Shown piece by piece: positions 1 to 12,815 of a DNA stretch of 64,000 nt; the first letter of the stretch is position 1, and each line of letters opens with the position of its first letter. A program made the translations under genes and the position numbers. Under the pieces are notes generated by a model. It worked only from the letters and a program-made list of their open reading frames with translations. It had not been told where the DNA came from and did not search any database. Source of the DNA: Atherix ibis (taxonomy: Eukaryota > Arthropoda > Insecta > Diptera > Athericidae); assembly GCA_958298945.1 (NCBI GenBank), contig OY282609.1:64142220-64206219 (forward strand), given 5' to 3'.

Positions 1-122
1 ATGATGTGTTGTTGTAGGTGGTATAATTCTAGGCAAGAGAACAAGGTCAGCGATAGGACCAGGTGCAGGGGCATATGTAAGCACATCATGGAGACAGGGA
101 GCAATGGTAATAGCACTGTCCT
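1..122 (-). other. possible exon fragment at window edge
   Basis: The first ~120 bases are visibly more GC-rich than the flanks. On the minus strand they read open for about 40 codons (Pro-rich, including APAPGP and IPPTTT) and run off the window start. They are preceded, in minus orientation, by a plausible acceptor (ATATTAG). The plus strand is also open here from position 1, so strand and coding status are unsettled. I recognise no family; this could equally be a chance open stretch. Confidence 0.2.
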
Positions 123-3100
123 AATATGGATGTTGTATATATATATTTATATATGTATGTGTATGTGTAAATGAGTATTCTTATGAACGTATATTATTTA
201 TCCGGTCGTAGCAGTTTGTATAAATGGTTCTTGTCTGCTTATGCCTTGACTAGCTTGGCGGCCGTCAGCCATAAAGACTTTCAAGTTTTGTATGCTACGA
301 CTGTTCGTGCATTTTAGAGTCAGTGAGCCGTATTGGTCCGTGATACATTTCGGGGTTATTCCGGGGTTTCACTGGATGGGAATCGCTTCAATTCAGTTAA
401 CCGTTGGGATTATGGGCTAGAACTAGTAGTGTATTGAATTTGAAAGTACGAAACCGAACCACTTTTTAGTATTACTGCTTTTGGTTTTCCAACAGCTATT
501 CCATATGCCTCAATCTCTGGCGCTTCCTCAGTTACGATGCCTCGCAATATAAATGATGGAGCTTAAAAACGATGCCACCAAAATAAAGTGAAATAGATTT
601 GGATACAACGTATACTATATAGAAAATGAAATTTACTTGGCAATAGTTATGGAGATATTGAGAATTTTTTTCTCTTCTCCTATCATTGGTACACTGAAAG
701 AGGCAGTAGTAATCATGATTGTATAAACGTTTGCATTTATAGCGCCACCAAAACCTCATCCAACTACTTGCACTATTACCACTAATACTTCAATTTTGTT
801 GCTTCTGATAAAGTATAGATCATGTGAGGAACTACAACGAAACAGGAAACAGGAACATAGAATGAGGAATGAGCAATGAGAATTATATGGAACCCATTTA
901 GTTGATTGCTAATTCCAAACTCACAAAAATTAATCACGAATATTGCTTGGGAATTTGAGATATTTCACGATTGTCGAACAGAGCTCATATATTTTTTTTT
1001 TATTTGCCTCTTTTTTACAATTATATAGATATGTACATAAATCAGGAAAAATAAATATGTACTTATATTGTATTTACAATCGTACGAGTATGCGTTTATG
1101 TTTTATGATATATGCAAAAATGTTTTTAATCTAATTTCTATTTAAATTTATTTTATATCAAATACAATAAAATTAAATAATAGATCTTTTAACTATTTTT
1201 CAAAAATCTTAGATTTTCATAAATTATGAATGGTTTTGAATTAGTCATCAGTACAAATAATTGTTATATTTTTAATGTTGGAAATTGTTTATCTAATTGC
1301 ATAATGCTATTAATATTCTAGTAAAGATATTATCTAGAAGGAGTACGATTTGATTTCTACTTTGGATTAGTTGTAAATTTTTCTGAATTTCCCATATATA
1401 TACTATATTGTATATTTTGGAAATTTTTGGATATCCAAATCATGTAGCATGAAAAAAGCCTACTAATAAGTTTATTTATATATATATGTGTAGCAGATAA
1501 TCATGTAATAAAAAAATGTATTCACATTTACTCTACATATAAAATGAGATCTTTAAACATACAGTCAGTCATCTAGCAATTTTCATTCTATAGGCTTTTA
1601 TTAATACTCGTATGTTATGGAAAATTTCAAATTATACATATTTCCTATTATACAATACAAAGAGTCTAATATAAAATAATCTTAACATTTTAGACTATTG
1701 CTTAAAATACAACTACTCATAATGGATTTGGAATGTTATCAAATGGAAGCAAACTCGTATTAATGTACCATCTCTGTATGAAAATGTCATGTTTTTTTGA
1801 AAGCTTTCATTTTCCTTTCTCCTCTGTTTACTACCATCTTACTATAATATGTTTTATGAGTGTAAAAATTGCTTGTATTCAATTTTCAAAGGTTTTTCTA
1901 ATAAAACATGAATATATGTTTGTACAATGGGCACTTAGCTTTTTGGCCTTCCTTGTCCGCAGGAGAATATTTTTGCTCCTTCACTTTTTGCACTTTTTCT
2001 CCTCCTATTTATACTTTCGACTCACATGTCCATAGAGAGTATCCATAAAGCTCAAATACATATTTTACATTCAAACACATCAGGTTTATTGAATTTTTAC
2101 TGTGTACAATCATCGCACTATAATATCATGGTTTCTAAGGCGTGCACCCACCATCCCCAAAAGAGAAATTTGTGATCTAAAATTTACTACTTATTCATAT
2201 ACGAAATACACATGCACATCGAATGGTGTTGACAAAGATATATTCATAGACATAGTTACATATACCGTTTAAAAGTAAGTCCATGTGTATGCGATAATGT
2301 AATTGCTTTGTTTTATCCTTGACAGGATGAATCGCAGAATGGGCTGGCTAGCCTAACATGGATAGACAATAAGTGTGGGCGAGGACCATTGTCAAAATCA
2401 AAATCAGCCCACGATATGTTACGAGAGTAGCAGCTTAGATTCTACTTATTCTTTTATCTGTATAAGAGGTTTGGGTAGAGTGAAATTGGATTGTGAGGTT
2501 GGCACACCCCGCCCGATACATGATACGACAATACCGAAATAGTTCTCTGAAAAATTGAATTAGATTTAATGAATGAATTACACTTTTGCCAAAAAGGATT
2601 GGTTATTGATTTTTTATCGCGCCTTCTTAGGCAATGGACGACAAATAAGTACATATATATATATACAATATATGTATTATGGCGGTGAATGGCGTAAATG
2701 GCGACTGTAGCATAAATGGCGGTGAATATCAGTCAGACGATGAGTTTCGATAGAACGATAAGGAATTGTGCTCTTGTACAAATATGACCTGATTGAATTG
2801 CTTTTCTTCTATAGTCCATAATAAATATACATTTATATTCTCGTACTATACGATTTGTTGTACAAGTATAACAACACACTGAAATGTTAATTTTTTTATT
2901 TTTGTTAGTTAATTAATTTCGAGCACCATTCGTTCAGCTTTACAACTTGTTTATTTTGATTGCGTTCTTATTTTGATCTTATTAAAGAGTCTCCAGTACT
3001 CTAATTAATTATTTTATATTATCTTTTGGATTATAATAGTTTCATTCGTCTTTGGAGATACTCTTTTCTATTGTATAAGGGTAGTTCAATATAAGATCAT

Positions 3101-3400
3101 GTCCTGCCATATTATTATTATTTTTTTCTTTTTTTGGCACATCAACTCAAACTTTATTTCTAGTTCTAGATGATCTTATAAAAAAAATTCTTTTAACTAG
3201 AAATAAATTTACTTTTTAATTAATATTCAAACAAATTAAAATTAAACATGAGAAAGTCTATTTGTCCATTTAATGAAAATTTGAATATATTTGCGTTAAT
3301 AAAAGTAAAAAATATTCGGTTTGAAAACAAATTTGTGTTCTAACAGTTTCTAATAATGCAAAATGTACAAAATCTATGAACTTATATTAAATTTAAAAAA
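123..3400. other. AT-rich non-coding stretch
   Basis: No gene, RNA or transposon is recognisable. Short open frames here are AT-rich and look like chance. The section 220-420 is less AT-rich and has a minus-strand open frame of about 57 codons without recognisable similarity. Probably intergenic or intronic. Confidence 0.5.
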
Positions 3401-4922
3401 AATTGGTTTTGTACAATAACATACATTTTTTTTTTGGTAATCATGTGTAGATTTGTGCCAGAAAAAAGTCATATGCGGGAAGTTCTGCTTTTCTGCTTCA
3501 ATTTGAAGAAATCGGCTACCCAATCGCTTTGAATGCTTATGGAGGCCTATGGTGACAGTGCTTTATCGGAAACAATGTGCCGAGATTGCTTTTGTTGGTT
3601 CTAAGACGGCAATTTTGACTTGTGGGACAAGAAGCGTGAAAATCGGCCTAGGAAGGTTGAGGACCATCAATTGTAGGCTCTTTTGGACGAAGACAATACC
3701 CAATCGCAAAGAATGCTTGCGGAGCAATTGGGTGTTACTCAACCAGCCATTTCCATGCGTCTGCGTGCCATGGGGAAGATTGAAAAGATCGAAAATAAGT
3801 GCCGCATGAATTGAACGATAGGCAGATGGAGCGACGCCAAAAAGAGCATATGCGGCAAGCTCTGCTTTTCTGCTTCAATTTGAAGAAATCGGCTACCCAA
3901 TCGCATCGAATGCTTATGGAGGCCTATGGTGATAGTGCTTTATCGGAAACCAAATGTCGAGATTGCTTTCGTTGGTTCAAAGACGGCAATTTTGACTTGT
4001 GGGACAAGAAGCGTGAAAATCGGCCTAGGAAGGTTGAGGACCATCAATTGTAGGCTCTTTTGGACGAAGACGATACCCAATCGCAAAAAATGCTCGCGGA
4101 GCAATTGGGTGTTACTCAACTAGCCATTTCCATGCGTCTGCGTGCCATGGGGAAGATTGAAAAGATCGGAAAATAAGTGCCGCATGAATTGAAGGATAGG
4201 CAGATGGAGCGACGCCAAAACACATGCGAAATCTTGATCGCCAGATAAAAAAGAGAGTCGTTCCTACATCGGATTGTGACAGGCGATAAAAAGTGGATAT
4301 ATTTCAAGAATCCTAAACGCAAGAAATCGTGGGTTGATCCCGGCCAACCATCAACATCTTCCCCAAGACCAAATCGCTTCGGATGGAAGACGATGCTGTG
4401 CGTTTGGTGGGATCAGCAGGGTATCGTCTACTATGATATGTTGAAACCTGGTGAAACTATCAATGCCCACCGCTGCTATCAACAACTGATCAAATTGCAC
4501 CGTGCTCTGCATGAAAAAAGGACGGATTATCAACAAAGATATGACAAGCTGATTTTCCCCCACAACAACGCACAATCGCACACGTCAAAAATGGTCCGAA
4601 ACTACTTGGAGACACTCAACTGCGAGGTGCTACCCCACCCCGCTTATTCACTAGACCTGGTCCCTTCCGACTACCACCTGTTTTCGTCGAAGGGCCACGT
4701 GCTCGCTGAGCAGCACTTCGATTCTTACGAATACGTCCGAAAGTTGCTTGATGAGTGGTTTGCCTCGAAAGAGAAGGCGTGGTATCCACAAATTGCCCGA
4801 GAGATGAGAAAAATATGTAGCTAGTGAGGGCAAGTACTTTGAATAAATTTGTTTCTGCCTTCTATGAAAAAACATGTGTTTTTGAAAACTGAAAAACAGC
4901 GGATATAAGCTTATATACCTGG
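3401..4922 (+). mobile_element. mariner A (Mos1/mauritiana-type), dead copy with internal tandem duplication
   Basis: Relic of a DD34D mariner. The transposase once began at the ATG at 3443 and ended at the TAA at 4844-4846. The 3' TIR (reverse complement CCAGGTATATAAGC) ends at 4922 before a TA, whereas the 5' TIR and leader are missing: homology to the other A copies starts near 3401. The helix-turn-helix half is present twice with a ~378-bp offset (about 3463-3838 and 3841-4218), joined at a GCCA(A/G)AAAA microhomology. Both copies share a CAG-to-TAG stop and a TGGG-to-TAAG change, so the duplication arose after inactivation. The catalytic half 4276-4824 is open, with the first Asp kept (TGDKKW) and the third kept (PSDYHLF), but the second Asp is replaced by Asn (HNNAQS). 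It ends in a frameshift. Confidence 0.9.
4276..4824 (+). pseudogene. mariner A transposase, C-terminal catalytic half
   Basis: A 182-codon open remnant covering the RNase H-fold catalytic core of a Mos1-like transposase. It reads TGDKKW, then MLCVWWDQQGIVYY, then HNNAQSHT, then PSDYHLF. The second catalytic residue is Asn rather than Asp, and the last ~25 residues are out of frame because of a small deletion near 4773. It cannot encode an active enzyme. Confidence 0.85.
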
Positions 4923-4924
4923 TA

Positions 4925-7900
4925 AGTTGGTGTATTGTTGATGGTGCAAGAAGAAAATTATATATCTTAATTGATGTTATTCAATAGACATTATTGAATT
5001 TACGAGTAACAAAATAAAAAATAAGTTCCACCTATTCAAATATACTAATACTAATGAATGCGTTCATACTCGTGTGTATGTATAGATGTACTATGTCGAG
5101 TCATTATCGTCCATGTTACCTCTTTGAAATTTATGATTGAATTGGGAGCACAATAGAATTGGGGATGAGGACAGTGATTATTGAATAAGTCAGTTATTCA
5201 CTGAGGCACATATTCAACCAACTAAACTCATTTTCTAGAGCACATCTTTAAATCACTCTATACTGTTACTCGTATTTACCATAGTATAACAACATTCCAA
5301 TAGTTTAAAATGGTATGGCAATGAAGATCGTTGTCATGCTCACGATTTTCTACCCTTTTAACTATTAGCCAACAATTTCTCACCTAACCTACCATCTATT
5401 TAAAACTTTTCATTCATCCATCTGTATACTTGTTCACCCATTCAGCCACCCACCCACCAAGTGGGTCCAAGTTCTTCCTTGATTCCTTCTTTTATTTATT
5501 GCATGAAAGCAATTCATTCATCGTTCTGGCCTCTCTACCGTTTCCAATACTTTTTTCAACTCCATCACTTACCGTGCATATGATCTTTTGCATCTTTTTT
5601 CGGTCTTGTATTGTGTGCTATTTCACCCTCTACTCTTGTTATTTAGTTAAAATTTTAATTGGCTCTCTAATTAATTTGCTTTATATTTTAAGCAAATAAA
5701 AGTTCCCATGTAAATGGAGGAGAGATAATTAATTCGGGGACTCGACGAAAACGTTCACCGTTTCGTTCTTTCGTACCAGACAAAATCCAAAAAAAAAAAA
5801 AATCTTTTTCTACCATTCACAAGACAACCGACTCATTCTTCTACTATTTGAATGAGAGTATTCTCTATATTATATTATTATGAGTACATTTTTTATATAC
5901 ATGTATATGGCTGAATGTTTTTGTATTTGTTTCATAAAAACTTCATAGTTTACAATAAGTATAAGAAAATGTATGATCTAATTAGTTAAATTATTTTTAA
6001 TAAAATGCCAAAATTGAAAATGAAATAAAAGGTATATTTTCTCAATTACTTATCTGAAACCGTGTTCAAATTTGTAATTCATTTCAAAAATAATAATAAA
6101 CCTGAAATTTATTCAAATTCCACTATTATTAAATAATATAATTGTTCTAAATTAAATTAAGAAAAATTTTATTAATAAGAAAAATGTAATTTTTAAATAT
6201 CAATAATCGAGAAGCAACGTCTATAATCTTTTAACTTTTGGCAGTAATTTTTATATTTTTCTATATGATATTCGACTGTGTGCGATCATTTGTACTTTTC
6301 ATCTTCTAATCAAAATTATTTAGAACAGAAAATCAATAAAATTTCTGTAAAAGTATATAAATACACACATATATAAAATACAAAATATATATTTGTATGT
6401 CAATATCACATTATTAACATTAATTGCTCTTCCTAATCAAGCAAATTGATTGTATTACATCGAATTTAATCAAAACAAATTAGAGTAGATTATGCCCAAC
6501 GGGAGAGTGGTGACCAAATACCCGCATTTATTGAGCGTATGTATGCAATGAATACGAATAGACTTTTATATGCAAGTGGTAGTATATATTTTGGCCAAGA
6601 ACAAAAAAAAAAATCAATTTTATTCTTTCATAGTTACTATTTTGTACGAGTGCACACATATGTGTAGGTTCAAGCATGCATGTACATCCATAGGCTTATA
6701 AATTCATCTATAATGGTAGTTGTTACGGTAAAAGCTTATTTTTGACTTTATCTTTTTTAATTTATCTAAAATGATTTTAATTTCATTAGTCATTTATACA
6801 TTAACTCAGATACTAGTGCACATTTGGGAGGGTTTTTTTTAACTGCCAGGACAGATATTGTAGATATGGAGGATACTACTGGCTTCAACACCTCAATTTT
6901 GGACTTTTAACAATCAAAACAGAATATTAGAAAAATTCTAGGAGGGAAATTGAAAACAGTATACTTTTATCATAAATATATGTACATACACGTATGTACA
7001 TACAATTATATCTATGTGCACATATGAGGTGTAGACTTTCTTTAGAAGAGTACATGGATATATCTCGCAGAAAAAAGTGTCTCATTTACTCACACCTATT
7101 TATTTTCAATGTTTTTTTCACTGACTCATCTTTTTTCTAAATTAATTTTTCTAAACTAATCAAAAATCTGCAATGGTACACTGGGAAGCAATTAATTTGA
7201 TACCATGGCGTTTTCATATACTATAGAATTATATAAAAATGATATACATTGAGAATTGTACACATATAGTATACTCGTATATAAATAGAAAGCTGACGGT
7301 AAGATGTGGTGTATGTTTAGAGGTGTGAGGCTATACATTTGTATGTATGTATGGTATGTAGGTACAGCCAGGTTAGTTGGCGCTGCTTGATTCTCCCAAA
7401 CGACAAAGAAAGCAATTTGACGGCTTTGTGATTCCCCGGCCAACATTTATTTTTAATTTAAAATCCAATTTGCGGGAACAACTGGAGTGCTTCGCTATCC
7501 TCTATAGTCATGGCCAACACATCCTTCTCTTTACCTCGAAGGGAAAAAAGGCCCCAAATGAGACATTTTATTTGAAAATGGAAGTCTTTTATTTGGCCAT
7601 AGTCATAGTATCCGGAAAAAGGGTTTTCTACATGTGTATAGTCATAGATTTTTTTTTCGGCCATACTAAACGAGTAGTTGGTCCCAATTTTACATTTTCT
7701 TCCTCTTGTGATACTATTTCTGCTTTCGATTACTCCTATAGTCAACAGTCGATAGTGATTCTATAACAATTGTGGCGGTTATTACTTTACCAAATTCGAT
7801 TATACTTAACATTATTTATTTATGGTATGACTATAAGATTAGAATGACATCGAAATTTTTGTATTCTTTTTAGATATTTTCAATTTAAAATAATAAAATA

Positions 7901-9016
7901 AACAGTAATTTTATTTATTCACATAGTTATAGGTGAGGATTTTTTAGCAAAATAATATAAATTTTAGTACATATACCATCTCTTTTATATATGAATATAA
8001 AAATCCATAAAAAAAAACCAAACTTCGTGTACATTGAATAAAATTCTGATAAATCAATTACAATCAGAAATATCGAAATTGCATAGTTGATTGATTTTTC
8101 ATATTTTCCATTGTACCACCAAGTCGAGCGTTGGCTCATATTACGATTGTTTTTTAAAAAAAAAGGATAACCGTACAACAGAAAACTCATATGCAATTAA
8201 CTAAAGTCCTTAAATATGCAGGTTTTTATAATTTTTATAAATTTCCGGTATTCATTTCGATTATAATTATAAATAAGGATGTGGCTCTCAGATTTATTAA
8301 TTAAGCATTTAAACTGAAAAATAAAAAATAAAAATAAACGATTTGAGATTAAGGCCTAGTTTAAGATTATTGAAAATTTCGGTTGGTCATAGCGGTTGTT
8401 CATAATTTGAAATAAAGTGTTTCCTAATCCATGGTATGTCTACAACTACAATAATATTGTAACAAGTAGAATGACAACAAAAATAAATTTTTAATATTAT
8501 GAAGCAATAAATCGGGAATAAATACCCGTCAGCGTCGCATTTTCACATTAGTCTTCGATAAATGTGTTTGGGTTCTTTTACGAGTGGATTTTGATGATAG
8601 GATAAATTGTAATGAAATTTTTGCTAATGGGAAATTCGCAAGTCGTGAACAAAATACATTATCAGGAAAATAAAAAAAATATCTACAATTTTGTGGAGAA
8701 TCTTGGATTGAAAGGATGTATGCTTGAACCCCAAAATTCATTTCACTTGTACATTGTAAAATCAAATTGCCATTAAGGTATAAAGGAGTAGCTGACTTTC
8801 AGCAGAGAGTGAAAATGATGTAAATACTATTCTATTTATTTACATAATTTTACTACCCACCTCCTAAACTAGTCTTGGAGATTGTGGATATATGATTGTA
8901 TATTATTAGAATTTGGAGAGGTATTATGGATAAATATTATATAAAATTGAGCCATGTAGAAACCAAGTTGATATAGGATATATTTCTGAAGATTATTTAT
9001 TAACTTCTACTAGTAA
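4925..9016. other. AT-rich non-coding stretch
   Basis: About 4 kb between two A-family mariners. I see no coding exon, RNA gene or transposon. A less AT-rich patch at 7370-7760 repeats the phrase CATAGTCAT several times and has chance open frames on both strands, without recognisable protein similarity. Confidence 0.5.
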
Positions 9017-9018
9017 TA

Positions 9019-10302
9019 CCAAGGGTATAAGCTTAAATCCGCTGTTTGGTCATAGATGGCGTGAGTGAGCGTATTAAGCTACCATGGGCACGCCATACTT
9101 TTTTTTATGAGTTTGACATCTGTCAACATTAATCAGTGCCCATTGTCAGCAATTTCGTACAACAACATACATTTTCCCTTTGGTAATCATGTCTAGTTTT
9201 GTGCCAGAAAAAGAGCATATGCGGGAAGCTCTGCTTTTCTGCTTCAATTTGAAGAAATCGGCTGCCGAATCGCATCGAATGCTTATGGAGGCCTATGGTA
9301 AAAGCGATTTATCGGAAACAACGTGCCGAGATTGGTTTCATTGATTCTAAGACGGCAATTTTGAATTGTGGGACAACAAGTGTGAAAATTGGCCTAGGAA
9401 GGTTCAGGATCATCAATTGCAGGTTCTTCTGGACGAAGACGATACCCAATCGCAAAAAATGCTCGCGGAGCAATTGGGTGTTACTCAACCACCCATTTCC
9501 ATGCGTCTGAGTGCCATGGGGAAGATTGGAAAGATCGGAAAATGGGTGCCGCATGAATTGAAGGATAGGCAGATGGAGCAACGCCAAAACACATGCAATA
9601 TCTTGCTCGCCAGACAAAAAAGAAAGTTGTTCCTACATCGGATTGTGACAGGCGATGAAAAGTGAATAGATTTCGAGAATGCTAAACGCAAGAAATCGTG
9701 GGTTGATCCCGGCCAACCTTCAACATCTTCCCCAAGACCAAATCGCTTCGGACGGAAGACGATGCTGTGCGTTTGGTGGGATCAGCCAGGTATCGTCTAC
9801 TCTGAGATATTGAAAACTGGTGAAACTGTCAATGCCCACCGCTACCACCAACAACTGATCAAATTGCACCGTGCTCTGCGTGAAAAAAGGACGGATTATC
9901 AACCGATTATCAGGACGGATAAAGACATGACAAGCTGATTTTCCTCCACGTCAACGCACCATCGCACACGTCAAAAATGGTCCGAAACTACTTGGAGGCA
10001 CTCAACTGGGAGGTGCTACCCCACCCCGTTTATTCAACACACCTGGCCCCTTCCGACTACCACCGGTTTTCGTCGATGGGCCACGCGCTCGCTGAGCAGC
10101 ACTTCTATTCTTACGAAGACGTCCGAAAATGGCTTGATGAGTGGTTTGCGTCGAAAGAGAAGGAATTTTTTTGGCGTGGTATCCACAAAAATTCCGAGAA
10201 ATGGGAAAATACGAGTATGTAGCTAGTGAGAGCAAATACTTCGAATAAATTTGTTTTTGCTCTCTATAAAAAAAAACAGCGGATTTAAGCTTATACATCT
10301 GG
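9019..10302 (+). mobile_element. mariner A (Mos1/mauritiana-type), full-length but mutated
   Basis: A complete 1284-bp element, nearly the length of Mos1, bounded by TA on both sides (9017-9018, 10303-10304). Its TIRs are CCAAGGGTATAAGCTTAAAT and the inverted match ending at 10302. The transposase start is the ATG at 9189 (MSSFVPEKEHM) and the stop is at 10246-10248. Lesions include two stops in the segment after DWFH (near 9341-9350), TGG-to-TGA after GDEK near 9663, a small insertion near 9903, and Asp-to-Val at the second catalytic position (HVNAPSHT). The WVPHEL linker and PSDYH motif are conserved. It is the best local reference for the A family ends. Confidence 0.92.
9189..10248 (+). 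pseudogene. mariner A transposase pseudogene
   Basis: Reading order follows Mos1: an N-terminal paired helix-turn-helix region, the WVPHEL linker near 9545, then the DDE/D core. Premature stops and a lost second catalytic Asp make it non-functional. The overall span corresponds to the usual ~345-residue protein. Confidence 0.85.
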
Positions 10303-10304
10303 TA

Positions 10305-12048
10305 TATGAATATATTATAAGAATGGGAGAATTTCTGGAGTTTCCAAACAAGACGGGCATGCTTAAATTATTTAAATTATATTTAGGAATTGATTTTTAT
10401 TGAAATACAAAAAGATTTTTTGCATCTTTGATTCTCATTTATAATTAACTAATTGCTTATTTATAATATGCAATAAGTTATTTATAAATGAGAATATACT
10501 CAATTTTATAGAATATTTCAAATATATAGTATAATGTACTCTTATTCTTAATAAGCTAATGATTTTATCTATCGATATTTTCATAGTAATTTTATTTTCA
10601 AATATAATTTAATTTAGATTATAATAAATAGATAATAATAATAAACAACATTGTCCATAAACAATATCTAAACAAGGAGCTATTATGAACTGTACCAATT
10701 AATTAAAGCTTGCCCTAAAGCATTTCCTGTACAATTTTGATAGCTTTCAATAGAAATGAAGGCTTTTATTATAATTTATTTACATATTATTAAAAATACC
10801 TATAACAAAGGAAGCATAAGTAAATAAATTACAATAGCTTAGAAAGTTTAACTTAAATAAATGAATAAAAATTAATTGTTGGCAAAATATTTGATAAGAG
10901 ACTTTTTGAAAATGGAATCAGATTAAACCGAATTTAGGATTTTCTCATTTTAATCAAATTATTTATTTACCTCTAAGAATATGTTATAAATTATTTTAAT
11001 AATTAATTATTTTCATTAGAAAATTGTGTATAAAAATGAGTTTCTAAGCTATTATATTCTCAATTTGTTTTGAGTTTTTAATTTGTTTATTTATTTTTAT
11101 TATATCTATTGATTATTAAGATTCAAATTTACAATTATACCAAAAGTAAGAAGGTATTGTAAATTAAATTGTTTATGACAGGTTGATCTATCGATTTGAT
11201 AAACATTCCTAAAATAAAGGAAGATTTTGTATATATTTGTAATTACGTAATCCGCTGTCGCTTTTAGCAATATTTTTCAAACTACAAATAAATGCCGGTA
11301 AAATTTTAAAAGCATATTAATTACTTTTTCTTTTGACTATTAAAAAATCATTGCCTTTTCTAATGCATTGTCCTTTTAGTGATAGAAAAAATTATATGCG
11401 TACAACTTTAAAAATATATACATTATTTTTAAAAGCATATAACATAACGTAGATAGTTTGCCATTAACAAAAGTTCATTTTTTTCACCTTGTATCAGAAT
11501 TTACCTACTAGCAGATATTTTCCATATATCAGATAATAGATTTTGGTGCTTTTCACCTGAATTTTCACAAGTTTTCCAAATCTTGTTGATTGGAATGGAA
11601 AATGCAAACGAAAAGACGCAAAATAAAGTTAGTACTCATATGCACTGTTCGCGTACTATACCACTGCGAATGGAATTATTGGATTTATCTCTGAATAGGG
11701 AACGTACATATTCGTAGTAGTAGAATAGTTTAGAAATGGTTCTAATTTAATTCGTTTTTGCCTAAAATGGCAATTGAAAACGATAGCAGCCACAGAATCC
11801 GTTTCGGATATTGAAAATTTCCCACTGTGCTAACGCATAATTGAATTATATTGTTAATATATCTGATGTGGACGTGTTTAGATAGCATATTTAATAGTCA
11901 CAAAAAAGCAATTATTCTAGAAATTTTTCAGATTAATTAAACTCTATTCTTTAAATGGCATTGCAATTTACCTGTCTTAATATTCTCATATAAATTTTCG
12001 TATAATTTATTAAAATATTTTTAATCTATTAACCGTCGTAATACTAAG
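10305..12048. other. very AT-rich stretch with one hairpin
   Basis: No gene is supported. It contains a 65-bp hairpin at 10431-10495 with perfect 14-bp arms (ATTCTCATTTATAA and its complement) plus internal ATTGC/GCAAT pairing. Confidence 0.5.
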
Positions 12049-12172
12049 CAATATCTGTCAGTGCTGCCAGTCTTATTACTTTTCTGTTAGACTTAAAATT
12101 TACTTAATCGTTTTTTATTATACTTTTTTTAACAGAAAAGTAATGAGGCTGGCACTACTGACAGAGATTTGG
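12049..12172. mobile_element. MITE-like hairpin element
   Basis: Two ~41-bp arms in inverted orientation, 12049-12089 and 12130-12172, share CTGTCAGT, GCCAG and TTACTTTTCTGTTA with several mismatches around a ~40-bp AT-rich centre. The structure fits a short non-autonomous DNA transposon or foldback. No clear target-site duplication is visible and I cannot assign a superfamily. It lies just upstream of a mariner D remnant. Confidence 0.45.
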
Positions 12173-12224
12173 CAATACTGTGAAATTCCCCTTCAAATAG
12201 CTTATATGTTTATCTCATGCACGT

Positions 12225-12815
12225 CTAGATTTATCAAATTTTGTGTTAAGCTTGTTGAACCTACAAGTTTGACTTATGAAAAGTTGCAATGAGCCTATGG
12301 AGTGTTTCTTTATCAAGAGCAGAAGTTTTTCGGTGGCATAAAGCATCTTTGGAGGGCCAAGAAACAGTTGACGACGACTCTCGGTTAAGGAAGCCTTCAA
12401 GATCGAAAACTCATAAAAATATGAAAGGAGCGAGGGCTCTTGTGAGGACATATGATGAATAGTCCTTAAAACACTCAGAAAAGGTTTTCCACGCCAGATC
12501 GGATCTTGCAGACACTAGAATGCTAACGCTTCCTGTCTCACGATCATTTCCAACAATGAGCTTTTGTGGATAAAAGGATTCCCCTATACTTAACAAGCTC
12601 CTCTATTTAACTGATTAGTACGTGCGACTTTTTTTTATATCAAGATGAAAATTTCTTGAAGGACGTTTCTTGGTACTATTGATAAAATCCAAAGGAGTGT
12701 AACCAAGCAGCTGAAAGCGATTCCAGTTGAAGCTTTCTAATACTACAGTATACTTTTATTGTGGAAACAACACCTTCGCCGATTCATAGCTGCCCAAAGG
12801 AATTATTTTGAAATT
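12225..12815 (+). mobile_element. mariner D remnant, internally deleted
   Basis: A degenerate mariner. The N-terminal segment at 12235-12460 reads KFCVKL, then SRAEVFRWHKASLEGQE and VRALVRTYDE, typical of the helix-turn-helix half. After a gap, 12650-12760 reads GTIDKIQRSVTKQLKAIPVE, and 12768-12812 reads WKQHLRRFIAAQRNYFE, the family C-terminus. The catalytic core is gone, several stops interrupt the frames, and I cannot find the TIRs. The same family recurs at 48276-53337 and 59482-59760. Confidence 0.7.

Noticed and set aside
7377..7766. Overlapping open frames on both strands (129 and 95 codons)
   Set aside because: Neither shows a recognisable domain, and the local CATAGTCAT repetition explains part of the openness. 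Not convincing without expression data.
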